From: Ectobius pallidus
Lineage: Eukaryota > Arthropoda > Insecta > Blattodea > Ectobiidae
NCBI GenBank assembly: GCA_964059195.1
Contig: CAXKWD010000006.1
Span: forward strand, 176,636,825-176,700,824
DNA length: 64,000 bases
Reading direction: 5' to 3'
Shown here: in pieces, positions 10,844-25,800 of the stretch
How the letters are laid out: every line of letters begins with the position of its first letter
Position numbering within the stretch: position 1 is the first letter of the stretch
The notes under the pieces: model-generated
What the model saw: the letters and a program-made list of their open reading frames with translations, nothing else
The model's database searches: none
What the model was told of the DNA's origin: nothing
Position numbers and translations under genes: made by a program

Positions 10844-13800
10844 AAAAGTATTAAATTATTTTAAAAAATATATTTATACTGCAGATAATCCAAAGATTTT
10901 AGATTATATTCTTCATATGGGGTTTACAAATAGATAGAAAAAAGTGTGCGTGGAACGCCACGCGACAGAAGTGAAACTTGTTTTAATTTTTGGATTTTTC
11001 AATGTTGGATTGTTGGATTTTTTCAACTTTGGATTGTTGGACTTTTAATATTGGGTTTTTGGACTTTTTTAATTTTAAATTTTCGGCTTTTTAATTTTTT
11101 GTCTTTTAATTTTTTAATTTTGGAGTTTTGGATTTTTTAATTTTGGATTTTTTATTTTTTAAATTTTGGATTTTTGGACTTTTTAATTTTTAATTTTTTA
11201 ATTTTGGAATTTTGGATTTTCAATTCTGGATTTTTAATTTTGGATTTTTTAAATTTCGTAGGCCATTTTTGAATTTTTTGTTTTTTGGATTTTTTAATTT
11301 TGGATTTTTAAATTTTGGGTTTTTAGATTTTTCAAATTTTGGATAATTGATTTGATTGTTTTCTGTGCAGTCCGTTCCGTCACACCTCACTAATTTCGTG
11401 ACGATTTGGAGCGTTACACAAGCTCTCGATTTACCCCTACCGCGGCTAATGAAGTTCTACTTCAAAAAGAATCACTCAGAAATATTGTTATTTATGAAAA
11501 CACATACTACATACCTTCCATACTGATCTCTGACGTAACCCTTGTAGCATTCGCAATGTTCAGGTCCTGAACAGTAGCCATTTAGGCTTTCACAATCCAC
11601 GGAACAAACAGGCTCACAGTCCTTCCCTCTCCTCTTCAGTCCATAGCCTGTAAAACAAGGGCTTTGGTTATGTTCGCCACCCACGCGAAGGTTGGTATTT
11701 CTCCCTATCTTCCTTTCAGATTCGTACTAGACCATGTTAACTATTGTTGATTTCTTCTCTGTTGCTGATGAGTAGGGCAAGGCATTTACTGGCCATAAAA
11801 TAGTGAAAAAATTCAAAATGAAAAATGCATTTATGACCTAAAAATAGTGAAAAAAGACCCAAAATTTAAAAAAATCACCAATAAATTTACCCTTATTACT
11901 TATAAATAGATTTTTCTTAAGTAATGAATTGCTAAAAGCAGTGCGTTAAATATAAGTTTACATTAAAAAACACACTTATTTTGTTAAAGTATAGAAGTAA
12001 GTAAATTTATACTACTTGGACATCCTTAGCGAAAAGGAAATTCTTTCTGAACTGGCATGCCCATCAAATTGCCCCTAGCAAATATGAGCCATTTAAAAGG
12101 AAAGAAAAGTTTATCTTAATTGCTACAAGACAAACTTCCATGATGTTTACACTAAACCTGAATTAAAATGAACTATGAACACTTGGCGGAGATTCTCAGA
12201 TAAAAAACGATTGTCTGTTGTCTGAAAGTAACGATTTCTACATGGAAAAGCTCCTCTCTGCCTCCACTGAAACATGTCCTAAAATGCCGAAAATTACCTA
12301 AAAATGCCAAAAATGACCTAAAATTGTAAAAAGTTACCCATATCTTTGAATTGTAGGAAAATGCAAAATAAAGCCAAAAAATGCGAAAACAAATTGCACT
12401 TATTTAATCAATTAATTTACGATATATATATATAGGTAAAAACCTATTTTAATCCTTAAGTGATATATGGACGAAAACTTGTAGACCTATACTGTATATA
12501 TACATGTTTCAGAAGTGACTATGCCTAAAACTGATACATTTATAGGACCTAAAACAGCCTATTTTTGCTTTAGGGCCTAATATTGCCATTTTGCTTGTTT
12601 TTCCTCTAAAGTTCAAAATAAGTTATTTTTTGTTATAAATTCTAGCATTTATTTTCGGTTCGTACTAAATTTTTAGCTCGGAAGTGCAGTACATGACACA
12701 TTTGTGACTTGGTTAAATAGTAAGGAATGTGGTAAAACAGTGAAAAATGTTTCGTCTTCAGTAGAAAAATTCCTTGGAATTGCCAAGAAAATGTAGTGTT
12801 TTTCTCCCGACTCCCACATCCGGTAACAAACAAACAAAAAAAAAGTAGTTCTCTGAATCACTGAGGGGTTGAATATGCTAGCGTGCGTAGCTTCTGGGCG
12901 CAGGGATAAGGTTTTCACTGTTATGGTAGTAATGCAGGCCCTAGTAATAGGTATATGTAATTTTCTGTACCATAGGCCTATATCTGTGTTTTATCATGAT
13001 TATTGATTAATGGTGACTTCAATAAATATAATATTCTGCATTGCAATTGAGATATTTCGGAGAATTGGCAACTTAGCGTTTTTTTATATTTTACGATTTT
13101 TGGAACCTATTTTCCAATTTTTGGAGCCTATTTTAGGTGCCTAAAACAGCAATTTTAGTCATTTAAAAGTCCGAAGTCTAGTGATGAAATAGCTTACCTG
13201 GCTTGCAGACGCACACTTGTGGAGCCACACATTCGCCATTACTACAACCGCCGGCACAATGTGGCACACAGATGTGACTCCCATGCTGGAGCTTGATGTA
13301 GCCGGCGTGACACGTGCAGGTGTTGGGAGCGCTGCAGTACCCATTCACACAGCCTGGACCACACACGGGATCACAACCAGCTCTGTTACTCCGCTGCACG
13401 TACCCTGAAACACATGTCTGCTTGTTAATGGTGGTTTCACGGGCTATACAAACAACAATATACCTCCCCAAATTACCATTAGTAATGCAGTATTAGAAAC
13501 TGTAACACATACAAAATTTCTTGGAATAATCATAGATGAAAATCTGAACTGGAATCACCAAATAGATAGTGTTATTTCAAAATTAAACAAAGCACACTAT
13601 GCCATGCGTGTGCTGAGGAACATTTCAAACCTTGAAACATTAAAAATAATTTACTTTGCTTATGTACAGTCCATTTTATCATATGGTATCACAGCTTGGG
13701 GCTCCTCATGTGAATTGGAAAGAGTTTTCATAATTCAAAAGAAAATTATTAGACTAATGCTAAATCTAGAATACAACTCCCACTGCAGGGAATACTTTAA

Positions 13801-16800
13801 AGAACTGAAGGTGCTACCAATACCATGCCTCTACATATTAGAAGCAGTAAGTTTCATTCACAAGAACAGACATACATACATAGACAACGGTACAGTTCAC
13901 AAATATTACACAAAAAACCACAACAACATTCACATCAGTAGTATCCGAACAACAAAAAAACTAAATTCACTATCACACAGGGGAGTAACATTATTCAATA
14001 TTTTCATTAAAAAGTTCCAATACACGGACTACAGGAAATACAGAACAAATGTTAAACATTTCCTACAGGAACACTGCTTTTACAGCATTAGTGAGTGCCT
14101 GGAGTACTTTAAGACAAGAAAATACTCTCCTGGCATATCTCAAACCATTATCACATCTCACAAAATTGTTAGTCAATCAAATATTTATGTTATGAAGGCA
14201 TCAATTATTATACTGTACTTAAATATTATCTGCTTATCTTATAAGACTATTAAAAAATTAGTGTACAAATGTAAATGTATATTAGTGTATAAATGTAAAT
14301 GTATAATTAGTGTATAATGTATAAATCCCACAGCAGGTTCTGCTTCGAGGATAAACAACTAAACAAAGAATATAAGCCGAGTAAAAGGGTATATTGCATC
14401 TAACCTTTCCTCATTTCCCTGAGTAAGGCCGCAGAGATGTCAGCGACCGAAAGCTTGGATGCAATATATCCTTTTACTCGGCTTATATCCCGTGAAGCCA
14501 TCATTAGTAATCAACGCCGAGAAAGCCTCAAATCTACCATGTCTGCTTTTTTAATTTATGGAGGGGGCGGGGGCAGATTGCGTTTAGTCGCTAAATATAC
14601 ACGTTGCCATAGCAACACGAAAGTTTCCCTTCACGTTGTCTCTCGCTAGCAGTTCTACAAATGGTCACTAGTTGTCTCACTGTTTTGGGGGCGTGGCGTA
14701 TAGCAGATAATTTCGTTTTCCCCCTGAATCTTGTGCAGAAATTGGACGACATTCTGCAGAAAGGAACCAACCCTCAAATTAAAAAAAAAAAAAAAAAAAA
14801 AAAACAGAATAGATGCTAAATTTTTGCTACAGAACTATATATCTATGTTGTGCAAACTAACCAACCCTCCTCTTCCATTTTTAATCCATCTGTGGAGCAA
14901 GCAAAAACACACTGAAAATATATCCAGGTGACTTTTTGTTTAACTTTAAATGCTTTTTTTCTCACCTTAAAAGTAATGCGGATTGGTTCCTTTCTGCAGA
15001 ATGGGGTTCAATTAATGTCGTCAAAGATGTCCAACCCCTGTTTCACATAACACCCGCCAGATGACGTTGATTTCCCACAATGAAAAATTTAAAGGTCAGA
15101 GACAAAACTATGAGGTGAAACCCGAAAGGTTTACTATTTGAGACAATAGATTAATCGTAGTTTTTATTATCCCCGATCCCGAGATATTTTATCCATTTTC
15201 GTGGACACAGCTACTAAAAATGCCTTTCTACAACCCGAGATTTCTCTTGAAAAATTTATTTTCGTTTCAAAAACTCGCAATGTAAACTTAAAATTGGCGA
15301 CTACTCACCCTGGCCACAGACACATGTGTTGATGGCTACACAGTTCCCATTGTCACAGCCTCCCTGGCAGTGTGGAACACAAACGTCATGGACCTTCACG
15401 TAACCACTCTTGCACGTGCAATGATCGGGCGCAGTGCACATTCCATTCGGGCATCCGCGGGAACACTTAGGAACACAGCTATAAACACAAAATTGACATT
15501 GAAATGTATTACTCAAACGAAAACGCAAAAAATGCACGTTTTCTGCCCGTTTTTCACTCATAACTCACAAACAAAAGCGAAATTTAAATATCCGGTTTCG
15601 AGGTGCATTTTCCGACCCTTCAGTCCACCTATGTTTAAAATTTCAGATCTCTGCGTTGAGTAGTTTTCGCTGGGCATCGCGGACAGACAGACAGACACTT
15701 CCTTTTATTAATACTAGCATGTGCCCGCGGCTTTGCCCGCGATAATTATTTCAAGAATTAAAAATTAAGAGCATAATAGTTAAATCATTACATTTATTAA
15801 CACCTAAATCGCATGGACTACATACCACGATCAGATAGCATCGACTGGTAAAAGCGACCTCAGATTCGAGTTTCTTGGCCAAGAAAACCTCTGTATAGTG
15901 AGATTCGTCCAAATAAAACAACGTTTGACCATATTTAGGGCTTACAACATTCAAGCGATCGCGAAAGTTTTGTTTTCAAGGTTTGACAAAAATAGCCAAA
16001 GCCAACTGTAATTGATTTGACATTGAAATGTATAACTGAAAACTTATGTTTTGAAAACGCAAAAAATGCACGTTTTTTGCCAGTTTTTCACTCATAACTC
16101 ACGAACGAAAACTAAAATTAAAATTCCGGCTTCGAGATGCATTTTCCGACCCTTCAGCACACCTATGTTTAAAATTTCAGATCTCTGCGTTCAGTAGATT
16201 TCGCTGGACATCGAGGAGAATTCCTTTTATTAATATAGATGATAGGAATTATAATGATACCTTCTCTAATTTGTCAAACATCCATTTAATTTAATCCAAG
16301 CTCTCCTGATACCACTGGTAACAATACGTTCTGTGAATTTGTTTTGATAATTCTATGTAAAAAGGGATTAAGTATTTTCAAAAACCTTTAATTTTTGGCA
16401 TTTAGAATCAGAATTTTTCAAAATCCTTTCTTAGTGAGCACCTACATTATGAAACGAAGGTACTGTCAAAATTCCAAGTCTCTACCTGTTATAGTTTAGG
16501 CTGTACGTTGATTCCTGTCATTCAGTCAGTCAGTCAGGACAAAGCCTTTTATATATATAGAGATAGATAGAAGATATATAGAACCCGAAGGTTCATTGCC
16601 GCGCTTACCTTTGCTCGCCAGTCAACCCTGTTCTGTGCTAACTCCATCCAATCATCCCTCGCAAACCCTACTTCCCTTAAATCCATCCTAATATTGTCCT
16701 CCCACCTACGTCTAAGTCTTCCAAGTGGTCTTTTCCCTTCGGGTCTCCCAGTCAATACTTTTGGGATGTGTCTTTCCTCCCCCATTTCATCCTCTGTGAT

Positions 16801-19800
16801 TTAATTACCCTTACTATATCCGGTGAAGCGTACAGGTCCTGAACCTCATCGTTATGCAGTTTTTATCTCTCTTATGGCCGGTTTCTATAAACTCGCGAAT
16901 TACCTATGGGTAAATTATCCAATGGACAGAATTTACACAAGAATAACACCACACAAACACAAATAATTTAAAGATAGCAATCACATACACTTGTGGCGAG
17001 TTTCTAGATAAATGTCCTCTGAGTAAATATGACAGAAGAAATGTTCCTACAAACTTAAGCTAGATCTTTCCAAGGGTAAATCGTCGGGTTAATTTATCCT
17101 TTCATGGATGGCTGGATAAAATTTAACCTCTCGTAGGATCAATAATAATTTAAACAATGAGACTCAAAGCCTTCTGAATTAAATTAACTGTACAACTCCA
17201 AGGCCTTCCTCATTATATCATTGTGGCTGAAATGAGACTAATTTATCCATGGATAATTTACCCATAGGTAATTCACAAGTTTGTAGAAAGCGGGCATTAG
17301 TCCCAAATATTTTCCTAAGCCCCTTGTTTTCGAACACTCTTTCTAGGAATTAGTACTTTTCACAATCTAGGCAAAGTATATAGGAAATGTTAATAATTTA
17401 ACTTTTCTGAATGTGGTATCATAGGCCTATGCACAAGTTTAACCGAAATATGACCTTAAATTGCGAAAACGTGCACAGTATGACCAAAACTGCAGAAAAA
17501 AGAGCTAAATATGCAAATATATGACGTATAAAATACGTTCATCTCAGTAATCAGGGGGCGGATTTCTATGACCTAAAAAACAGGATGTATGGATGCATTT
17601 ATAACATAAAAACATTAAAATATGACCAATAAAATTTAAAATATGACTTTACCACTTACACATTATGTATTTTTTTTAAGTTTCATTACAATTCATTTTA
17701 TTAAAATATAATGTTAATTATTTAAAATATCTGTAAATTCTCAGAAAGTATCATTGAAATGCAAAATTTACAAAATATGATATGAAACTTCAAAATTTGT
17801 TTAATATGCACACAAATATGACCTAAATATGCATATGCATACTAAATATGCTACATTAGTTGAAAATTTCCTAAATATGCAGTTATATGCAGAATAAAAG
17901 CCGTTCCATTTTCACCAGGATGCTAGGAATGGGGTTTAAATTAGTCGGAAACCTGAAATAATGCAAAGGGGAAAAATATGACATGTCATAGAAATCCGCC
18001 CCTAGTAATCAGGAACATTAAATTCTTGTTTGAATCAATGCTACAAGCTTCTCTACTTACGTTCCGTTGTCCAGTTTTGTATAGCCCTGATTGCAAGAAC
18101 AGACGTCAGGGGAAGAGCAGTAGCCATTTAGGCAGGGGTCCTTGCATACTGGGTCACAACCCCGTCCATCCTTCCTCAACATGAAACCTGTAATAATATA
18201 AACACATTATATATAAACACAATTCACAAGAAAGAGGTTTTTAAATTATTTTTAATTTGATAATATTATAGGAGACAAATTCATCTGACACTGGGATTTG
18301 AACCCAGGATTTTTGGCTATCCGTGCCAAAGCTCTACCAACTGAGCTAAGCCAGAGTTCACTTCACAGCGCCAGATGGAACCTCTCTACTAAGACTAATT
18401 TGATTGCCCTTAATGGTCTACCTCGCTGACAGACAAGTTATGTGAGGCACATTAATTGCATTTGCATTCATGAACCACAGACCATTGTCTCTGCTGGACA
18501 ATACATGATAATATTATAGAACTCTGACTTGGAATTTTGACAATAAGTTATCTTCATTTCATAATGTAAGACCTCACTAAGAAGGGATTTTGAAAAATGT
18601 TGATTTTAAATGCCAAAAATCAAATGGTTTTGAGAATACTTAATCCCTTTTTACACACAATTATCAAATCCAAATCACAGTTCACTTGACAACAGAGTAT
18701 TGTTGGCATTGGTCTCAGGTAGCTTTGGAAATAAATGAAACGGGACTTTTACCTATTAGAGAAGCTATCGATATAATTCATTGTTGTAAATAAATGTTGA
18801 AGATGAAATCCACGAAAATAATGAAGAATGTGATGCTGTCACATAACTTTCTCTACCCTGGACATAGAGAACACTATACGATGTATGGTAATATTTATAT
18901 TATTATGTCCCAGGTTTTTGTGGAGGGAAGTATGAAAGTGATATTGAATTACTTTTTAATTTCATCCCCGAAACGGTTGTATGGTAACATGAGAGTGAGA
19001 AAAAAAATATTCCGCAAAGACAATACAATTTATGTTCCGGGATTTTTGTTTATTCTTATTTCAACAACTACCAGGCTTTGTGTGTAAAAGCGATGGGATG
19101 CAAAATTCTACATCCTCTATGAGCCATAAAACGCTATATCAAGCGTTTTATGAGGGAATAGTTTGAGTGTGATAAGTCGTACTTCCTTATTTCATATTCT
19201 ACATACCTATTGAAGGACCTAGAGTTTGAAAATCAAAAGCTCTTCATAGGTTAATTTCGAATTACAAAGTACAAAATCCTGGCGACGCCGGGCCTTTTAA
19301 GATAGTAGTGTATATAACTCAAATGGCCACTTATGGAGTTAGTGACTTCTGCCAGAACGACGAGTATATACAATATTGATGAATACAAATTGCGAAATTT
19401 TAAAGAATACTGAATGTACACATAGGCCAAGCATGCATTTAGAAATTAGTCCTAAACTGGTTGTCCATAAATTACTGGCATCTTCCCTTCCTGAGTGGCA
19501 CAAAATATTGATTTTTTCTAACAGATGATTTAAAAATCTCGTATTTGGCTGGGGCATTGACATAGGCCTAGCTTTTATGCCACTAAATAACTATTATTTA
19601 ATTGAAATAACACTTTTTGTAGCCAGGTTTTTTTCCCCCTAATTTTCTCATCAGAATTAATATTTCAACGGGTCCAGTAAAAGTTGTAAATTACTGAATG
19701 AATATTTTAACGCAGAGTCAAAATTGTATATCTGATTCGACGTCAAATTATTGATCCCTGGGACAAACCAAAAGATCAATTCCAAAAAATAGTAAGCCAG

Positions 19801-22800
19801 CTCCGACTGAAAAGGAAGACAGAAGAATGTCTATCCCTTACCGTCGTGCTAACTCATTTCTCTTGTGTTTGGCCTCCGATAGCCATGGCCACCCATGTCT
19901 GCTACATAAACAGCACGACAGGAGGCTGTGGATGTGAATAATACAAGTGTGTACGTCACTTGTAACGAAGACTTACTGCACAAGTACAGATGTCGTGTGT
20001 ATCTTACAATTATTTCAAATCTTATGCGACATTCTACTGACATTTCTGTCATAGACTTGAACTGAAAAACATGAAAATCACATCAAATTTTGATAAAGTC
20101 CTGCTCTGCCACCTACCGGCAAACTGTGTGGACCACATTATTTTCGGGGTGTTAGCAGTGTGCTGACACCTAGTGTCTGTGATATTCAACTCCAGCGTCT
20201 ATAGCTTAGCAGATAATGGAAAGGTAGTTTGAGACTGAAAAATTCAATGCCATAGCCGGGATTTGAACCAGAATCTTCGACTCTCCGTGCTGCTGCTCTA
20301 CCAATTAAGCTACCATGGCAACATGCCGGCACAACATTAAATTGTGAGTCAGTTGGAGAATTTAATGTTGTATTTAATGTTGCCTATAAGGCAGTAAGGT
20401 AGTAATAAATATAAAATATATATATATACATATACATATACATATACATATAAAACTAAACTAAACTAAACTCCGTGGCGCTACATCCCTGGAGGGACTT
20501 GGCCTACCACCCGACCGCTGCGTCATCTCCCTTAGGTAGATGGCAGGATTGGGGGGCATGTGGTCAGCATGCCGACACCCACGGCCGTTAATGGTGGTTT
20601 TCTTGACCGGAGCCGCTACTTCTCTATCAAGTAGCTCCTCAATTTGGAATCACGAGGCTGAGTGCACCCCTACCAGACCTCCCTACCTCAGAAAAATCCG
20701 AGGAGGTACCGGGAATCGAACCCGGACCGACGGATCTGTAGTCAGCGATGCTAACCACAAGACCACGCCGGCGGACACATATACGTATATATCCACTATA
20801 ACAATGCACAATGTGATGCAGTCACATTAGCTTAATTATTTTGAATATCAATTTAAATATTTAATTTTAGAATCTGGTGTATTAATGTAAGCGAGAATAT
20901 TGTAATTGGGCATTAGCCTGTAATATTCTTAGTACAATAAATAAATAAATAACTTTCTCTGCCCTGGACATAGGGAATACTATTTTCTCACTTCACATTT
21001 TGTTGTAGAAAAAGAGTTCCTATTGCAAGCACAGATTAATCCAGTTGTCCTAGTCTGAGTGTGCCAACGAGTATGCCATATCAGAAGTCTGTAAAAAAAT
21101 AATTATATCCACTGATACATTATTCAAAACTAAGCTTTGCATTTAATTGAGAAATATGGATGTTTATCATAGGCCCTAAGCATGTAAAAGGTGACAAAAT
21201 AGGATGGAACAGTGTATTATTATGGCTCAGGTTTTTGGTATGGAAAGTATGAAAGTGATATTTATTAAGTGCCAGTATGGTACTTTATGAGATTGTGTGG
21301 GGGAAGAGAAAATGTATGTTCGTTCGTCCGTCCGTGTGTCTGTACGCGCGATAAATCGCGGAGCCGGCCGATTTGAAAAGGATTTTTTTATTTTTTTATT
21401 TTTATGTGAGTGCGCGATTGTCAAGGTAGCCTATCACAAATCTTTAGTGCTGCTGACGCTGGTCGATTTTGATCTCATTAAAAATAAATGGTGCAAAAAT
21501 ACGTTGCACAAACTTTCTCGCATATACGTGTTAAAGGCTAGCACAGAAAAAATTAAATTAAAGATACAATTAAATTTTATTTATTACATTTTCATAAAAC
21601 TAAGAAGTATCTAGAACGGAAACCATCAGAGTCGATCTTCATGTTTAATGCTTTTACCGTGAAATAATAATAATAATAATAATAATGAATGACAGTAAAA
21701 CTGCATAGACTATTATTAGTACTACTAGTATTACTACGGGAAAATTAAAATATAAGTCGCACCTTGGGATAAATCGGCCCCACCCGACCCACCCACCAAT
21801 ACAAGGACAGTTGGTCACTCTGCTTCGCTCAGAAACAAAATACATCACACAGTAAATGCAAATGTGAATATCGAATGGACGGAGCTTAAGGGGCGACTTA
21901 TATTTGAATTTCGCTATACTAAAATTAAAACTAAACTCCGTGGCACTACATTCCTTTAGGGATTTGGTCTACCAACCGACCGGTGTGTCATCTACCACAG
22001 GCAGATGGCAGGGTTGGGGCATGTGGTCAGCATGCCGACCCCCACGACCGTTAATGGTGGTTTCCATGACCGGAGCCGATACTTCTCTATCAAGTAGCTC
22101 CTCAATTTGAATCACGAGGAAGTGTACCCCTACCAGACCCCTCAACCTCAGAAAAATCCAAGGATGTACCGGGGATCGAACCCGGACCGACGGATCTGAC
22201 GCTAACCACAAGACCACGCCGGCGGTCCTACTGCTATTACTACTCAGGTTATATTGCACGCTTTAACTACATGTAGGTTATATCACGTGTTTGGCATGGT
22301 TACGGGAACCATAAGTCTATAGTAGCAACTCATTCGCGTCATCTGTTTCTATTGTTTAGTGATGTCTTCTTAAATGTGATATTCAGTTTAAACGATTATA
22401 ATATCCAGTGACGTAGCGGCGATGAGTTATGGAAAATAAGCAAGCCCTATAAACCCGGCGTTTGCTTTTGCGAACGAGGCAACCATGAAAAACCCAAGTC
22501 AATTTGGGCGGCCACGAGGTTTGATTTGAACTCAGGACCTCTTCCCTGTTAGCCCATAGGCCTACCACATCGCTGTAATTGGTTTAGTGTGTTCAATGCG
22601 ACTGAGCTAAACTGATTGCATTTCACAACAATAAGTACATTAGGCCTATAGTTTTCTTGTTGCTAGTAGCAACAAAATGCCATTCATATTTTAATTGATA
22701 TGTATGTTCTGAAATTCGCATTTAAGCTGTACTTATTTCGTTTTTATCTTGATATCTATTAATTGTATAAAGGAATGTTTTAAACAAAAAATGTTCATTT

Positions 22801-25800
22801 TAATTTTCTTTACAACTTTACTGTGGTAGGTTTTCATGTATCACTTACTGTAATGGATATAATTTAGAAAAACTGAAAATGGATACGAATAAAGTACCCC
22901 TTAAGTCATTTTTGCAGAAATACAGATATAGCCATTTTATTACTCATAGATAAGAGTTTCCAATTTTAAATTTTTATTAAAATCGATAGAGCCATTTTTT
23001 CAAAAATCAAAAATTTTTAAAAAGTTTTCATGAAAAGTCCCCTTAATATTTCAGTTGTAAAGTTAAATTTCTGGGCGGTTCGACAAAATTTTGAAAAAGT
23101 CCTTATTTAAAAAATGAAGTAAATACAACGAGCCGTTTACCCGCTGTGCTTGTCCACAGACAGACGGACAGACGGACAGACGTCATTCCAAAAATACATT
23201 TTTCGGTTTCTAGGCTTCATGAAACATGCTCTCCCGGTGTTATCTCGACTTCGATTTTTTGTCACGATCACAATACTTTCTCTATACTCCGTATAAGCGA
23301 GAAAGTAAAAGTTATTTTCTGCACATCATAATTGCAATTATAATTGATTTAAAAAAAGCGTACTGGCACTTTGTTACATCAGTTTACCTGATTTTATTTC
23401 TTTTTGATTTCACCCTCGGAACGGTTGTTTGGTAACATGAGAGTAAGATATTAAAAAATCCGTAAAGAAAATATAATTTTATGTTACTCGAAATTCTGTT
23501 TCTTCTTATTTGAACCCCCTACTAGGCTTGGTGTGTAGAAGCATTGGAGTGCAAAATTCTACATCCTCTATGAGTCATAAAGGGCTATATCTAGCATTTT
23601 ATGAGGGAATAGTTTGAGTGTGATAAGTCGTTCGTCCTCATTCCAAATTTTAAATATCTACATAAGGACCTAGAGTTTAAAAATCGAAAGTTCTTCATAA
23701 GTTAATTTCAAATTACAAAACCCGATGATTAAGGGTATAGGCCTATGTACGTGAACAACCACAAAAAGATAAAAAAACGCATGTTCTAAAATATTAAAAT
23801 TTTACAAAAAAATGATCTCAGAAGTGGACAAAAATTACAGGATCCTATAACAAGGCTTACTAGAACATAACAAGCAGATAAAAGTATAAAAAATTGACCA
23901 AGTTTATTTTAAATTACACGTTTTATAGGAGCATGAAAAAATTAATTCAGATGCACTTATCACTTCCTATAGGCATAACATTTTTCTGGTTTCTCTGACG
24001 CCTTTTATTTTTTTAATGCATATATTGAACATATTTTTCTACAAAGTAGACTACTTTTATACAGCTAAAGTTAGTATTTTTAATGCAATTAATTTTTATA
24101 TATCGCATATAAAATATCTGGAAATTTGATCAATATTTCATGACACATTTTCTTTAATTTTATACCTATGGGCATAATTGTAGTCTACTTTATGCATATA
24201 TGCATGTAAAATTAGTGTAAAAAATTTCAGCCGTCTATCTCTAATGGTTGTGGGGCTACCTAACAATATGTGTGAAAAATAAGAGTTACCGGGAAATTCA
24301 ATTTTAAGTTAGTAGCTCAGAACATGTAAACATATTTAAATGGCACAAATAATTCCTAAACCTATATAAACTATATATCAATGGATGCAGAAAATTCAGC
24401 ACAATTTTTTAATGCTATAAACAAAACAAAAAACATAAATTTCTAAATAATTCACATACAGATACCCTTAACGTAGATTTTAACATCGATTATTAAATAT
24501 CGATGCTCGTACCTAACTCAAACTAAATATTAAAATTATTGTTGATCCCTGGGCAGAACCAAAAGATCAATTCCAAAAAATAATGAGCCAGCTCCGACTG
24601 AAAAGGAAGACAGAAGAATGTCAATCCTTTACTGCCGTGCTAACTCATGCCTCTGGGTATGGGCCCAGCACGCTTCCAATGTTTTTTGGGTATAGGTGAC
24701 CATCTCTACTTAAACAACGCGACAGAAGGCTGTGGATATGAATAATACAAGTGTGTACGTCACTTGTAACGAAGACTTACTGCACAAGTACAGATGTCGT
24801 GTGTATCTTACAATTATTTCAAATCTTATGTGACATTTTACTGACATTTATGTCATAGACTTGAACTGAAAAACATGAAACCCAGATAAAATTTTGATAA
24901 AGTAGTGCTCTGCCACCTACCGGCAAACTGTGTAGACCACATTACTTTCGGGGTGTTAGCAGTGTGCTGCCACCTAGTGTCTCTGATAGTCAACTCTAGC
25001 GTCTATAGCTTAGCAGATAATGGAAAGGAAAATCCAATGCCATTAAATTATGAGTCAGTTTGAGGCTCCACCTCATTTTGACACGGTTGATAACCCGAGA
25101 AGCCATCTGAAATAATTGTGAAGCTATACCGGTGGAGCCAAGTTATTGATTTCTGTTCAACAATTATTTCAAAATGTTTGAAATATGAACAAATTTGTTG
25201 TTTATTATCGTCAGTAAAAAGTGCTGTTAATCCCAGATTCGTAAATATATGAAATTCCTAATAGAATTATGTTTAATAATTGTCAGTAAAATATGCTTTA
25301 AGGGGGGAACATACCGTTTTTATTTGGGTTATGTATCCTTCGGGCATGCGATATGATTTGGTAGCGACATTCTCTTCATTTTTACAACAAGCTATGAGTG
25401 AAACTTATCTGCAATCGTTCTTTTAATATTAATAGTTCATTAAAATATGTTATATATATATACACACACATATACACACAGTATATGAGTGATTTTCATG
25501 TTTTTCAGTTCAAGTCTATGACGAAATGCCAATAGAATGTCACATAAGATTTGAAATAATTGGAAGATACACACGACATCTGTACTTGTGCAGTAAGTCT
25601 TCGTTACAAGTGACGTACATACTTGTATTATTCATATCCACTGCCTTCTGTCGTGTTGTTTAAGTAGAGATGGCCACGTCCATCCAAATATCATTGCAAG
25701 CTTGCTGGGCCCAAATGAAATATGAACAAATTTATTGTTTATTATCGTTAGTAAAATATGCTGTTAATCCCCGATTCGTAAATATATGAAATTCCTAAAA

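Noticed and set aside
13159..13496. Extra small ORFs around exon 9 on both strands
   Set aside because: Alternative frames of the exon; only the NIM-repeat frame fits the phases of the neighbouring exons.
18285..18362. A functional tRNA gene
   Set aside because: Box A and box B are good, but the acceptor stem pairs poorly and the residue 5' of the anticodon is not T. The heads at 20251, 31346 and 42217 are likewise parts of SINEs or repeats.
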